DNA of 64,000 nt from Clostridiales bacterium (GTDB lineage Bacteria; Bacillota; Clostridia; Oscillospirales; Acutalibacteraceae): positions 1-64,000 of the forward strand of contig JAIKWV010000015.1 of assembly GCA_024684435.1 (NCBI GenBank), written 5' to 3'. The notes below the pieces were generated by a model. That model was not told where the DNA came from and did no database searches. It worked only from the letters and a program-made list of their open reading frames with translations. The position numbers and the translations under genes were made by a program. Below, in pieces: positions 30,972 to 39,819 of this stretch (position 1 is the first letter of the stretch; the number at the start of each line of letters is the position of its first letter).

Positions 30972-32102
30972 ATGAAGTATGTAAAAATTACTGCGCTTTC
31001 CCTGATCCTTGCGGCAGTGTTTTCGGTGTGCGTTTTCGGCGTTAGCACGGAAAATATTTATGACGAACAGATGGATGCGAGCGGGATATTTGAATTTTAT
31101 GATAAGCTTTCGTCGGAAAGCAAGGATCTGTTGGATGAGCTTGGAATAGACGACCTGAATTTTAACGATATTTTTAACTTGTCACCGAGAAAAATAATGG
31201 ATTCGGTAATGAGGATAATAAAGGAAAAATCCGCAAGCCCGCTGAAATCGTTTACAGGAATGCTTGGCGTGATATTTTTAACATCAATGGCCAAGAGTTT
31301 TACCGATGATCGAAGCGGTATAAAAAACGCAGCGGGGATGTTCGGCGCCCTTATTACCGTGACGCTTATAGTATCTCCGCTTACCTCGATCATGAATCTG
31401 TCAATATCTACCGTCAGGCTGAATTCGGGTATTTCCCTGGCTTTTATCCCTGTATTGGCGGGGGTGATAGCCGTTTCGGGGAATCCAATGCTTGCGGTGA
31501 GCTGTCATTCCCTTACTTTCGCTGCCGCTCAGGGAACGGCGCAGCTCATAAATCGCTTTGTTATGCCTATGACCGGAGTGGTGACAGCTCTTGGAATATC
31601 CGGATCATTTATGCCGGAGCTTAATATCAAAAAGCTTACTGACACGGTAAAAAAGACCCTTATCTGGGTAATATCCTCCGCTTCTGCACTTTTTGCCGGG
31701 CTGTTGTCGGTAAAAGGTATCCTTGCAAATTCTGCCGATACCCTTACGTCAAAAGGAATAAAGCTTGCCGTAAATACTTTTGTTCCAATTGTCGGCTCCG
31801 CGGTCAGTGAGGCGTATAGCTCGGTTATCGGAAGCGCGTCTCTTGTGAGGAGTACCGTCGGCGCTTTCGGGATAGTCGCAATAATTGCGGCTCAACTGCC
31901 GGCTCTGGCGGAACTTATCCTGTGGAAATTTGCTGTAAAGCTGTCAAGCTTTACGTCAGAAATGCTTGATGAAAGTGCAATATCTTCACTTCTGGCTTCC
32001 GTGGATTGTTCCCTGTCGATAATGATGGCGAGTCTGATAATGAGCGCATTGTTCGTTATCATATCCGCGGGGATAACGTTATTTATAAGAACGGGGGCAT
32101 AA
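30972..32102 (+). CDS. spoIIIAE: Stage III sporulation protein AE
   Basis: A 376-residue polytopic membrane protein with an N-terminal signal-like helix (KITALSLILAAVFSVCVFGV), an extracytoplasmic region, and about six to eight membrane segments from residue 95 onward. The family feature KLAVNTFVPIVGSAVSEAYSS is present. It is the largest SpoIIIA channel subunit. Spacing to spoIIIAD is 17 bp and spoIIIAF starts 2 bp after its stop. Confidence 0.93.
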   Translation: MKYVKITALSLILAAVFSVCVFGVSTENIYDEQMDASGIFEFYDKLSSESKDLLDELGIDDLNFNDIFNLSPRKIMDSVMRIIKEKSASPLKSFTGMLGVIFLTSMAKSFTDDRSGIKNAAGMFGALITVTLIVSPLTSIMNLSISTVRLNSGISLAFIPVLAGVIAVSGNPMLAVSCHSLTFAAAQGTAQLINRFVMPMTGVVTALGISGSFMPELNIKKLTDTVKKTLIWVISSASALFAGLLSVKGILANSADTLTSKGIKLAVNTFVPIVGSAVSEAYSSVIGSASLVRSTVGAFGIVAIIAAQLPALAELILWKFAVKLSSFTSEMLDESAISSLLASVDCSLSIMMASLIMSALFVIISAGITLFIRTGA

Positions 32103-32104
32103 AG

Positions 32105-32620
32105 TTGAATATCATAAAAGAATGGGCGATAGGGATCACTCTTATTTCCTTCGCAGGGGGAATAGTATTCATACTTCTGCCTAAAAGCAGTACGGCAAAA
32201 ACGGTAAAGTCAATTATATATATATTGATAATCCTTTCCTGTGTCATACCTTTTTCAGGAGGCAAAAAAATTGAAACTAAAATTTTTACGGAAAGCTTCA
32301 ACGACAGTTTTGAAGATTCTGAATTTTCCCGTACGGTTGAACGTCAACAGCTTGATTTTGTTGAAGTAAGGCTGAAAAATGAAATAGAAAAAATATTGGA
32401 AAAATATTCCTCCAAAGCAGCAAAAATTTGTTTTGACGATAATATAAACAGCGACGGACGCATAGTAATTAACAAGGTGACGGTGTATCTGGATAAAGAG
32501 TATTTCCACCTTGCTTTAAAAATACATAATGATATTTTATCCGTTCTCGGTATAGATAATTCAGTGATAATGCAGGAGAGTAAAAAGTCAGTGTTCAATG
32601 AAAATGAGGTGAACGGATGA
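32105..32620 (+). CDS. spoIIIAF: Stage III sporulation protein AF
   Basis: A 171-residue protein starting from TTG 32105, NIIKEWAIGITLISFAGGIV, with two N-terminal membrane helices and a soluble C-terminal domain (NEIEKILEKYSSKAAKICFD, INKVTVYLDKE). This is the SpoIIIAF ring-domain layout. The upstream in-frame reading to 32006 overlaps spoIIIAE and is not needed. It overlaps spoIIIAG by 4 bp. Confidence 0.9.
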   Translation: MNIIKEWAIGITLISFAGGIVFILLPKSSTAKTVKSIIYILIILSCVIPFSGGKKIETKIFTESFNDSFEDSEFSRTVERQQLDFVEVRLKNEIEKILEKYSSKAAKICFDDNINSDGRIVINKVTVYLDKEYFHLALKIHNDILSVLGIDNSVIMQESKKSVFNENEVNG

Positions 32621-33168
32621 AGGAGTACATACAAAAGATATTTGGCAGAAAGATTGACAAAAAACTCGTTATCACACTGTGCGTAGGTCTTGCGGGAGTG
32701 CTGCTGATCCTGATGTCGAGCCTTACAAAAAGTGAACAATCAGAACATAACCGTTCCGATTATTCCGTTGCCGCGGAAGACTGTTCCGATTATGTGAGCG
32801 CAATGGAAAAGAAGCTCACCGACATGATCTCGGATATTTACGGGGCAGGCAAGACAAAGGTAATGGTGACTTTGGAGAACGGTTCGGAGCAGATACTTGC
32901 AAGGAAAGACGACAGCAAAACAAGCTCCTCTGATGACGGAGACAGGAAAAGCGAAAGCAGAAATGAAAGCAGCGAATATGTGATATTGAGATCCGACAAC
33001 ACCGAAAACGGTTTGGTGCTTAAAGTGATACAACCGAAGATCAGGGGAGTAGCGGTACTGTGTCAGGGGGCTGATAAGGTGTCCGTAAGGCAGAGCATTA
33101 CCGAGCTTCTGACCGCGGTTTTGGGGATCGGATCAAACAGAGTCAATATATCAAAAATTGCAGATTGA
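32617..33168 (+). CDS. spoIIIAG: Stage III sporulation protein AG
   Basis: A 183-residue protein with one membrane helix (KLVITLCVGLAGVLLILMSSL) and an extracytoplasmic ring-building domain. The conserved YGAGKTKVMVTLENGSEQIL, the acidic/Ser-rich linker KDDSKTSSSDDGDRKSESRN and PKIRGVAVLCQGADKVSVR are typical. SpoIIIAG forms a large ring in the intermembrane space. It starts at the spoIIIAF stop. Confidence 0.94.
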   Translation: MKEYIQKIFGRKIDKKLVITLCVGLAGVLLILMSSLTKSEQSEHNRSDYSVAAEDCSDYVSAMEKKLTDMISDIYGAGKTKVMVTLENGSEQILARKDDSKTSSSDDGDRKSESRNESSEYVILRSDNTENGLVLKVIQPKIRGVAVLCQGADKVSVRQSITELLTAVLGIGSNRVNISKIAD

Positions 33169-33181
33169 GAGGAGAAAACAC

Positions 33182-33754
33182 ATGAGCATGATAATCAAAA
33201 AAAGACAGCTGGTGATAGCCACGCTTGTGCTGGCGCTGGGGGCGGCGATCTTTATCAACTGGTACTATTCCGGTCCCCGTACAGAGGTGACAGGTCTGAA
33301 TTCAGAAGGTACGGCCAAAACAGACAATATTAAGGATGTTAACTCTGAAGACGTGGAGATGCTGGGGGACGCCCAATATGTCAATTCCGCGAATGTTTCG
33401 GCAAACGATTATTTTGCCGAAGCGAGACTGAAACGGTCGGCGGCGCACGACGAGGCTCTTGAAGCGCTCAACGACATAATAAAAGACAGCGCCTCAAAGA
33501 GCGAAGCTGTCAAGGAAGCGCAGAAAAAGCTTAACGAAATAGCGGACGCTTTCAAGGAAGAGGCAAACATAGAGACTCTGATAAAAGCAAAAATCAAAAG
33601 CGACTGCATAGCTGTCATCAATGACAAAAACGCAGAGATAATCGTCGAGAAGGGCGCGCTCAACGACTCAACGGTGGTTCTGATAAAGGAAATAGTACTC
33701 AAACAGACAAATTTATCGGCAGAAAATGTCATAATTATTGATTTAAACTATTGA
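33182..33754 (+). CDS. spoIIIAH: Stage III sporulation protein AH
   Basis: A 190-residue protein with an N-terminal membrane helix (RQLVIATLVLALGAAIFINW) and an extracytoplasmic YscJ/FliF-like domain, with RSAAHDEALEALNDIIKD, EADxFKEEANIETLIKAK-type helices and a final LSAENVIIIDLNY. It binds forespore SpoIIQ (or a substitute) across the septum. ATG at 33182 has GGAG 8 bp ahead. It is the last gene of the operon; the asp23-like promoter overlaps its stop codon. Confidence 0.94.
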   Translation: MSMIIKKRQLVIATLVLALGAAIFINWYYSGPRTEVTGLNSEGTAKTDNIKDVNSEDVEMLGDAQYVNSANVSANDYFAEARLKRSAAHDEALEALNDIIKDSASKSEAVKEAQKKLNEIADAFKEEANIETLIKAKIKSDCIAVINDKNAEIIVEKGALNDSTVVLIKEIVLKQTNLSAENVIIIDLNY

Positions 33755-33778
33755 GAATTTAATATTTTATGATATAAT
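33751..33778 (+). promoter_or_regulatory. Promoter for the asp23-like gene and downstream run
   Basis: TTGAGA (33751-33756, overlapping the spoIIIAH stop) and TATAAT (33773-33778) are 16 bp apart, with TGA just ahead of the -10 as an extended element. Confidence 0.6.
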
Positions 33779-33799
33779 ACAGGCAGGAGGTCCTGCCAT

Positions 33800-34165
33800 A
33801 TGAATAATTATTCAATAAATTCAGATGACGACGGTGATATCATAATATCCGGCGACGTTATTTCAGACATCGCATATGAAGCGGCGGTCAATGTCAAGGG
33901 CATCAGCAAATTTCTGCCATGGTCAGGCAGGTCTTTAATGTCGGGAAAGTCCGTTGACGACGCGTCAAAGCTTATAAAGGTCTCTGCGGACGATGCCGGT
34001 ATAAAGCTGAATTTCCGCATAGTGATAAGCGGCGGATCCAAGGTAACGGATGTTGTGATGGAACTGCAAAAGACAGTGAAAAATTCCGTTCAGGAGGTCA
34101 CCGGCAGAACTGTTTCAAGCGTAAACGTTGTTGTTGCCGATATGGATATCCCGGCGGAAAAATAA
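33800..34165 (+). CDS. Asp23/Gls24-family protein (YqhY-like)
   Basis: A 121-residue protein of the Asp23/Gls24 envelope-stress family. GDVISDIAYEAAVNVKGISK is the conserved N-terminal helix; LNFRIVISGGSKVTDVVMELQKTVKNSVQEVTG and VNVVVADMDIP are typical. B. subtilis YqhY, between accC and nusB, affects acetyl-CoA carboxylase activity; here too it precedes nusB. A strong AGGAGG site precedes ATG. Confidence 0.88.
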   Translation: MNNYSINSDDDGDIIISGDVISDIAYEAAVNVKGISKFLPWSGRSLMSGKSVDDASKLIKVSADDAGIKLNFRIVISGGSKVTDVVMELQKTVKNSVQEVTGRTVSSVNVVVADMDIPAEK

Positions 34166-34266
34166 ATTGCAAATGAGGGCTGTTCTTCGATCATTTGAGG
34201 AATGGCCTGATGACGTATAACAAATCGAAAGGATGTACCGGTGTTTGGGTACTCAGGGTGTGTTTT

Positions 34267-34683
34267 ATGACAAGACGAGAGGCTCGTGAACAGGCTTTTA
34301 TTCTGCTGTTTGAAAAGTCGTTCAACGAAGATGTTCCGATGAGCGATATTATTTATTCCGCGTCTCAGGAACGCTTGATCGACTATGATGATTTTTCAAG
34401 AGATCTTGCGATAAAAACCTGTGAAAACTTAAGTGAGATCGACAGCCTGATAGAAAGTAATCTCAGGGGCTGGAAGCTGAACAGGGTATCAAGAGTGTCC
34501 GTTGTGCTTATGAGATTAGCCATTTGTGAGATGCTTTATTTCCCGGAGATCCCCAACAGTGTTTCCATCAACGAGGCCGTTGAGCTTTGCAAGGTATATG
34601 GCGGAGAGAATGATTATTCGTTCATTAACGGCGTGTTGGGTTCAGTGGACAGGACATTGAACGGAAGCGCCGGAAAGGAATGA
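34267..34683 (+). CDS. nusB: Transcription antitermination factor NusB
   Basis: A 138-residue protein with TRREAREQAFILLFEKSF at the N-terminus and PNSVSINEAVELCKVYGGENDYSFINGVLG near the C-terminus, both NusB signatures. It binds boxA RNA with NusE (S10) in rRNA antitermination. ATG at 34267 is chosen; the 24-residue extension from 34195 is not conserved in the family. Gene order asp23-like to nusB to xseA is a common Clostridia set. Confidence 0.93.
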   Translation: MTRREAREQAFILLFEKSFNEDVPMSDIIYSASQERLIDYDDFSRDLAIKTCENLSEIDSLIESNLRGWKLNRVSRVSVVLMRLAICEMLYFPEIPNSVSINEAVELCKVYGGENDYSFINGVLGSVDRTLNGSAGKE

Positions 34684-34689
34684 TATTTT

Positions 34690-35634
34690 ATGTCATTGTG
34701 TCTTGGAATAGACACCAGCAACTACACCACCTCAGCGGCGGTTTACGATACCGATTCCGGCAAAATAACACAGCTCAAAAAGCTTTTGCCTGTAAAGCCG
34801 GGTGAAATGGGTCTGCGTCAGAGCGACGCCGTGTTTCATCATACTGTACAGCTGCCGGATCTTATGAATGAGCTTCTGGCAGATCAAAATAGCCCTATAT
34901 GCGCTGTTGGAGTATCAACGGTGCCCCGTGACGTTGAGGGCTCATATATGCCATGTTTTTTAGCGGGAAAAGCGGCGGCGGTCTGTTTATCCGCCGCGCT
35001 GAAATGCCAGATATATACTTTCTCCCATCAGTCGGGGCATATTATGGCGGCTCTTTATTCCGCAAGCAGACTTGATCTGTTGGACAAGCCGTTCATTGCC
35101 TTTCATGTTTCCGGCGGTACTACGGATATGCTTTATGTTACCGGGGATGACGAACGTTTCTTTAAAGTAAAGCTGATAGGCTCATCGTCGGATCTTAAGG
35201 CAGGACAGGCTGTGGACCGTGTGGGCGTCATGCTGGGCTTTCCCTTTCCCGCCGGGAAATATGTGGACGAGGCGGCGCGTAAAAGCGATAAAAAATTCAA
35301 AGTAAACATCTCGGTAAAAGAAGGCTTCTGCAGCCTTTCCGGAGTTCAGAATAAATGCGAGGTAATGCTTTCGGCAGGTCAGTCCGCAGAGGATATATGC
35401 AGGTACTGCATAGATTCCGTGACCGCGGCGTTGATCAAGATGGCAGACTATGCCCTTGAATATTACGGCGATCTGCCCATTGTCTTTTCCGGCGGAGTCA
35501 TGTCAAACAGTATTATTCAGTCCGAGCTTTCGGCAAAATACAACGCTGTATTTGCAAAGCCGGAGTTTTCCTGCGACAACGCGGCGGGAGTCGCGCTGAT
35601 GTGCGCGTATAAGTATAGCGATCTGAAAGGTTAG
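34690..35634 (+). CDS. TsaD/Gcp-family paralogue (peptidase M22-like)
   Basis: A 314-residue ASKHA-fold protein with CLGIDTSNYTTSAAV at the N-terminus, FSHQSGHIMAA with the HxxxH metal ligands, HVSGGTTDM, GQAVDRVGVMLG and FSGGVMSNS. It is shorter than TsaD (about 335-340) and diverged in the substrate regions, so it is probably a paralogue, not the t6A enzyme itself. In many Clostridia such a gene stands between nusB and xseA. The conserved metal residues suggest it is active; its substrate is unknown. TsaD should be encoded elsewhere. Confidence 0.82.
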   Translation: MSLCLGIDTSNYTTSAAVYDTDSGKITQLKKLLPVKPGEMGLRQSDAVFHHTVQLPDLMNELLADQNSPICAVGVSTVPRDVEGSYMPCFLAGKAAAVCLSAALKCQIYTFSHQSGHIMAALYSASRLDLLDKPFIAFHVSGGTTDMLYVTGDDERFFKVKLIGSSSDLKAGQAVDRVGVMLGFPFPAGKYVDEAARKSDKKFKVNISVKEGFCSLSGVQNKCEVMLSAGQSAEDICRYCIDSVTAALIKMADYALEYYGDLPIVFSGGVMSNSIIQSELSAKYNAVFAKPEFSCDNAAGVALMCAYKYSDLKG

Positions 35635-35641
35635 GCGGCGT

Positions 35642-36850
35642 ATGAATTCACCTGTGCTTACCGTAACACAACTGAATACCTACATAAAGTCGCTTATTGA
35701 CGGGGACTTTAATCTCAGCCGGGTGTTTGTTTGCGGTGAGATATCAAATTTCACCAACCATTACCGCACCGGTCATTATTATTTTACCGTCAAGGATACA
35801 GCCTCAAGTATCAAGGCGGTCATGTTCAAAACAAGCAATCAGAGGCTTAAATTCATGCCGGAAAACGGTATGAGCGTGATCCTGCGGGGCAGGGTATCGG
35901 TATTTGAGCGGGACGGTCAGTATCAGCTGTATGTTGACGATATGCAGCCGGACGGTCTTGGAGCCTTGAACCTCGCTTTTGAGCAAATGAAAAACAGGCT
36001 TGAAAAAGAGGGCTTGTTTGCACCGGAAAGAAAAAAGCCGATACCGGCGTATCCTATGCGTGTGGGGGTCATAACTTCACCCACAGGCGCGGCGGTGCAG
36101 GATATTATAAATATTCTCAGCAGGCGTTTCCCTGTGGCGGAGATGATATTTTGCCCGGTACAGGTGCAGGGAGAGTCGGCGGCGCCCCAGATAGCAAGCG
36201 CCATATACAGATTCAACGCCAACAGATACGCCGATGTTCTGATCGTAGGACGCGGAGGCGGCTCCATAGAGGAGCTGTGGGCGTTCAATGAGGAGATAGT
36301 GGCACGCGCCGTGGCGGATTCAGATATACCTGTCATATCCGCGGTGGGTCATGAAACTGATTTTACCATCTGCGATTTTGTCGCGGATCTGAGAGCGCCG
36401 ACACCTTCGGCGGCGGCGGAGCTTGCCGTTCCCGACGCTGCGGAGGAGAGGCAGATGATATTCGCTGAGCTTTACCGTATGCGAAGCCTTGTTGAGGGAG
36501 AGATAAAAAGCCGACGGGAGTATCTGAATACGGTCTCGGGTTCAGGCAGTCTGCTCAATCCTTTGATATACATAGATAACGGCAGACAGCTTGTTGACAA
36601 ACTTATAAGTCAGGCCGATCTGTACGTAAAGTCTGGCGTGGAGCGCGCCAGGGGAGACCTTGCAAATTTGTGCGGCAGACTTGACGCTCTCAGTCCGCTT
36701 AAGGTACTGAGCAGGGGCTATGCAATAGCGATGAATAAAGGAAAAGTTGTGGACAGTACCGATAACGTAAAAGAAAACGATGAACTCAAAATAAAGGTCA
36801 GTAACGGCACTGTTTTGTGCACGGTGAATGGAGTTGAAAATAATGGCTGA
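35642..36850 (+). CDS. xseA: Exodeoxyribonuclease VII large subunit
   Basis: A 402-residue protein with the N-terminal OB fold (VTQLNTYIKSLIDGDFNLSR; VCGEISNFTNHYRTGHYYF), the catalytic domain (VGVITSPTGAAVQDIINILSRRFP; VLIVGRGGGSIEELWAFNEE; AVGHETDFTICDFVAD) and the helical region. It degrades single-stranded DNA together with XseB. The C-terminal end overlaps xseB by 8 bp. Confidence 0.96.
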   Translation: MNSPVLTVTQLNTYIKSLIDGDFNLSRVFVCGEISNFTNHYRTGHYYFTVKDTASSIKAVMFKTSNQRLKFMPENGMSVILRGRVSVFERDGQYQLYVDDMQPDGLGALNLAFEQMKNRLEKEGLFAPERKKPIPAYPMRVGVITSPTGAAVQDIINILSRRFPVAEMIFCPVQVQGESAAPQIASAIYRFNANRYADVLIVGRGGGSIEELWAFNEEIVARAVADSDIPVISAVGHETDFTICDFVADLRAPTPSAAAELAVPDAAEERQMIFAELYRMRSLVEGEIKSRREYLNTVSGSGSLLNPLIYIDNGRQLVDKLISQADLYVKSGVERARGDLANLCGRLDALSPLKVLSRGYAIAMNKGKVVDSTDNVKENDELKIKVSNGTVLCTVNGVENNG

Positions 36851-37046
36851 ACAGACTTATGAGACAGCGATAAAACGCCTTGAAGAGGTGGTAGAGCAAC
36901 TTGAAAACGGTAAACTGCCTTTGGACAAGCTGCTCGAATACTATGAGGAAGGCACAAAGCTTGCCGCTTTCTGCAATACCTGTCTGGATAAAGCTCAGCT
37001 GAAGATAACTGAACTTGCCGAGCTGGAGGCAAACGATAATGAATGA
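36843..37046 (+). CDS. xseB: Exodeoxyribonuclease VII small subunit
   Basis: A 67-residue helical protein, AEQTYETAIKRLEEVVEQLE at the start, with LPLDKLLEYYEEGTKLAAFC, the family signature. It overlaps the end of xseA by 8 bp and the start of ispA by 8 bp, a tight translationally coupled block. ATG at 36843 has GGAG 10 bp ahead; ATG at 36828 lies within xseA and gives an atypical extension. Confidence 0.93.
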   Translation: MAEQTYETAIKRLEEVVEQLENGKLPLDKLLEYYEEGTKLAAFCNTCLDKAQLKITELAELEANDNE

Positions 37047-37917
37047 GTCATTTTATCCTTCGGTGGAATACTATGTGAAGTTTATAGATCAGGAGGCGGA
37101 CAGGCTTTTCCCAAAGGATCAGGGTATAGTGTGCGACGCAATGAAGTACAGCCTTGAAAACGGCGGCAAGCGCATACGTCCCATGCTTACTCTGGAATTC
37201 TGCCGTATTTGCTCAGGGGATCATAAAAAAGCCCTGCCATTTGCTTTGGCGGTGGAAATGATACACACATATTCGCTGATACACGACGATCTGCCATGCA
37301 TGGATGACGATGACATAAGGCGGGGAAAACCGTCATGCCACAAGAAATTCGGCGAGGAATACGCATTGCTCGCGGGGGACGGTCTACTTACTGAGGCATT
37401 TAAAGTCGCCGTGACCTCCGATGATCTTACGGATGCTCAGAAAAGCAAAGCCGTTTCGCTTATTTCCGAATATGCCGGATACAGAGGTATGATAGGCGGG
37501 CAGATGTTTGACCTGCAGAACGAGGGCAGAACGGTGTCCCTTGACAGGCTGAAGAGTACCTGCGCACTTAAAACGGGGGCAATGATAAAGCTTGCCTGTC
37601 AACTGGGCTGTATAGCCGCGAACGCTGATGAGGTGTACGAAAAGGCGGCTGTGGAATTTGCCGAAAATATCGGTCTGGGCTTCCAAATAGTCGATGATAT
37701 CCTTGATGTTACAAGCAGTACGGACGAACTGGGCAAACCCGTGGGCAGCGATGAGGAAAATCAAAAATGCACCTATGTTTCCGTTCTCGGTCTTGAAAAG
37801 GCTCAGAAGTATGCCGACGAGCTGACGGAAAAAGCGAAAAAAGCGCTTGATGTATTCGGTGGCAGCGCGGACTTTCTTCTGAAACTTGCGGACAGTCTGC
37901 TTAACCGTAAAAAATAA
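37039..37917 (+). CDS. ispA: Farnesyl diphosphate synthase (polyprenyl synthase family)
   Basis: A 292-residue trans-prenyltransferase that condenses IPP with DMAPP/GPP. The first Asp-rich motif DDLPCMDDDDIRRGK and second DDILD are both present, with SLENGGKRIRP and GGQMFDL. The two residues between the first motif's Asp pairs are typical of bacterial FPP synthases. ATG at 37039 has GGAGG 9 bp ahead. It sits directly upstream of dxs, as in many Firmicutes. Confidence 0.93.
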   Translation: MNESFYPSVEYYVKFIDQEADRLFPKDQGIVCDAMKYSLENGGKRIRPMLTLEFCRICSGDHKKALPFALAVEMIHTYSLIHDDLPCMDDDDIRRGKPSCHKKFGEEYALLAGDGLLTEAFKVAVTSDDLTDAQKSKAVSLISEYAGYRGMIGGQMFDLQNEGRTVSLDRLKSTCALKTGAMIKLACQLGCIAANADEVYEKAAVEFAENIGLGFQIVDDILDVTSSTDELGKPVGSDEENQKCTYVSVLGLEKAQKYADELTEKAKKALDVFGGSADFLLKLADSLLNRKK

Positions 37918-37959
37918 CCGGCATAATTATCATATGCCGTAAAGGGATCTGAACAAGAA

Positions 37960-39819
37960 GTGGAATATTTAAAGAATATAAAGTCACCGGAAGATGTAAA
38001 AAAACTTGATACCTCTCAGCTCAATGACCTTTCCGCGGAAATAAGGGAAACTCTTATTGATACTGTTTCCCGCACAGGCGGTCATATGTCGTCAAATCTG
38101 GGAGTTGTCGAGCTTACAGTTGCCATACATAAAATGTTTGACTGCCCAAAGGATACGATAATCTTTGACGTGGGGCATCAGGCTTATACCCATAAGCTGC
38201 TCACCGGAAGGTACGAAAAGTTTTCGTTGCTCCGTTGCGCGGACGGTATCTCCGGTTTTCCAAACCCTTCCGAGAGTGAATGCGACCCCTTCTACAGCGG
38301 ACATTCCGGGACCTCTGTTTCCGCCGCGATAGGTGTTGCCGCCGCAAATTCCATACTGGGAAACAACGGCTATGTAGTCGCTGTGGTGGGTGACGGTTCA
38401 ATGACCAACGGGCTTATCTATGAGGCGCTGAACAATGCCAATGTTTCCGGCAAGCGGCTTATCGTTATACTCAATGACAATAAAATGTCAATTTCTCAGA
38501 ATGTTGGTTCACTGGCAAGATATCTGGCTGTCATACGCTCAAAATCCAAATATTTGCGCACGAAGACAAGGGTCGAAAAGGTGCTCAATCATATACCTCT
38601 TGTGGGCAAAAGCATTTCAAAGTGCGTGTACCGGATGAAGACTTCCCTCAAGCAGAGACTATACAAAAGCAATCTCTTTGAGGATATGGGCTTTGCGTAT
38701 ATGGGACCTATTGACGGTCACAACATCGAACTGCTTTGCGACGCTCTTGAAACTGCGAAGCTTGTTACAAAACCCGTACTGCTTCACGTCAATACGGTGA
38801 AGGGCAAAGGTTACGATTTTGCGGAAAAATCGCCCACGATGTTTCACGGCATCTCAAAATTTGATATAGATACCGGCGAGCCGTTGCCGTCCTCCGCTAC
38901 TTTTTCAAAAGAATTCGGGGACGCAATGTGCAGTTTTGCGTCAAATGACAGGAAGATCTGCGCCATAACCGCCGCCATGTCGGTGGGGACGGGGTTGCAG
39001 AATTTTGAAAAAAATTACCCAAAACGTTTCTTTGATGTGGGAATAGCAGAGGAACACGCCGTGGTATTCGCTCAGGGACTTTCCAAACAGGGGCTTCGTC
39101 CCGTGTTTGCGGTATATTCCACCTTCCTGCAAAGGTGCTTTGACCAGCTCATACATGACGGCGCCCTTCAAAAGCGCAGTCTTGTGATCGCCGCGGACAG
39201 AGCGGGTTTTGTTGGAGAGGACGGGGAGACGCATCAGGGCATTTTTGACGTTGCCATGATGAACGGCATCCCGGACATTACTGTTTATTCTCCGTCTACT
39301 TATGAGGAATTGAATAAATTTTTGTACAAATCCATTTATGAGAGTAAAAACGTCTCTGTGGTGAGATATCCCAGAGGCTCCGAAGGTCAGATACCGGAGG
39401 ATTTCAAACCGAGCTTTGCTTCCTATGACGTTTACGGAGATAAAGATTCCGATATTGCCCTTGTGACTTACGGCAGGATATTTTCAAACGCCTGTATCGC
39501 CAGGGATATGCTCGGAAAGGACGGTATCAAAATAAAAATAATAAAGCTTAACAGGATAAAGCCCGTTGATATCAACGCCGTTAACGAGGCTTTGAGCTGC
39601 GAAAAAGTGTTTTTCTTTGAGGAAGGCATCAGAAGTTCCGGTGTGGGAGAAAAATTCGCGTCGCTTTTGCTGGAAAACGGATATAAAGGAGAATATGATC
39701 TTACGGCGGTGAATGACTGCTTTGTTCCTCAGGCTTCGGTAGAAAAGCAGCTTGAAACATACGGGCTTGACTGTGACGGTATGTACCGTAAAATTTTGGG
39801 GGTAGAAAAAATTGGCTGA
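37960..39819 (+). CDS. dxs: 1-deoxy-D-xylulose-5-phosphate synthase
   Basis: A 619-residue thiamine-diphosphate enzyme that joins pyruvate and glyceraldehyde 3-phosphate, the first MEP step. SRTGGHMSSNLGVVELTVAI and HQAYTHKLLTGR are N-terminal signatures; GDGSMTNGLIYEALNNANVS is the ThDP motif; DVGIAEEHAVVFAQGLSKQG is the transketolase C-terminal-like section. GTG at 37960 has AAGGGATC ahead at moderate spacing. It lies behind ispA and overlaps tlyA by 8 bp. Confidence 0.96.
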   Translation: MEYLKNIKSPEDVKKLDTSQLNDLSAEIRETLIDTVSRTGGHMSSNLGVVELTVAIHKMFDCPKDTIIFDVGHQAYTHKLLTGRYEKFSLLRCADGISGFPNPSESECDPFYSGHSGTSVSAAIGVAAANSILGNNGYVVAVVGDGSMTNGLIYEALNNANVSGKRLIVILNDNKMSISQNVGSLARYLAVIRSKSKYLRTKTRVEKVLNHIPLVGKSISKCVYRMKTSLKQRLYKSNLFEDMGFAYMGPIDGHNIELLCDALETAKLVTKPVLLHVNTVKGKGYDFAEKSPTMFHGISKFDIDTGEPLPSSATFSKEFGDAMCSFASNDRKICAITAAMSVGTGLQNFEKNYPKRFFDVGIAEEHAVVFAQGLSKQGLRPVFAVYSTFLQRCFDQLIHDGALQKRSLVIAADRAGFVGEDGETHQGIFDVAMMNGIPDITVYSPSTYEELNKFLYKSIYESKNVSVVRYPRGSEGQIPEDFKPSFASYDVYGDKDSDIALVTYGRIFSNACIARDMLGKDGIKIKIIKLNRIKPVDINAVNEALSCEKVFFFEEGIRSSGVGEKFASLLLENGYKGEYDLTAVNDCFVPQASVEKQLETYGLDCDGMYRKILGVEKIG

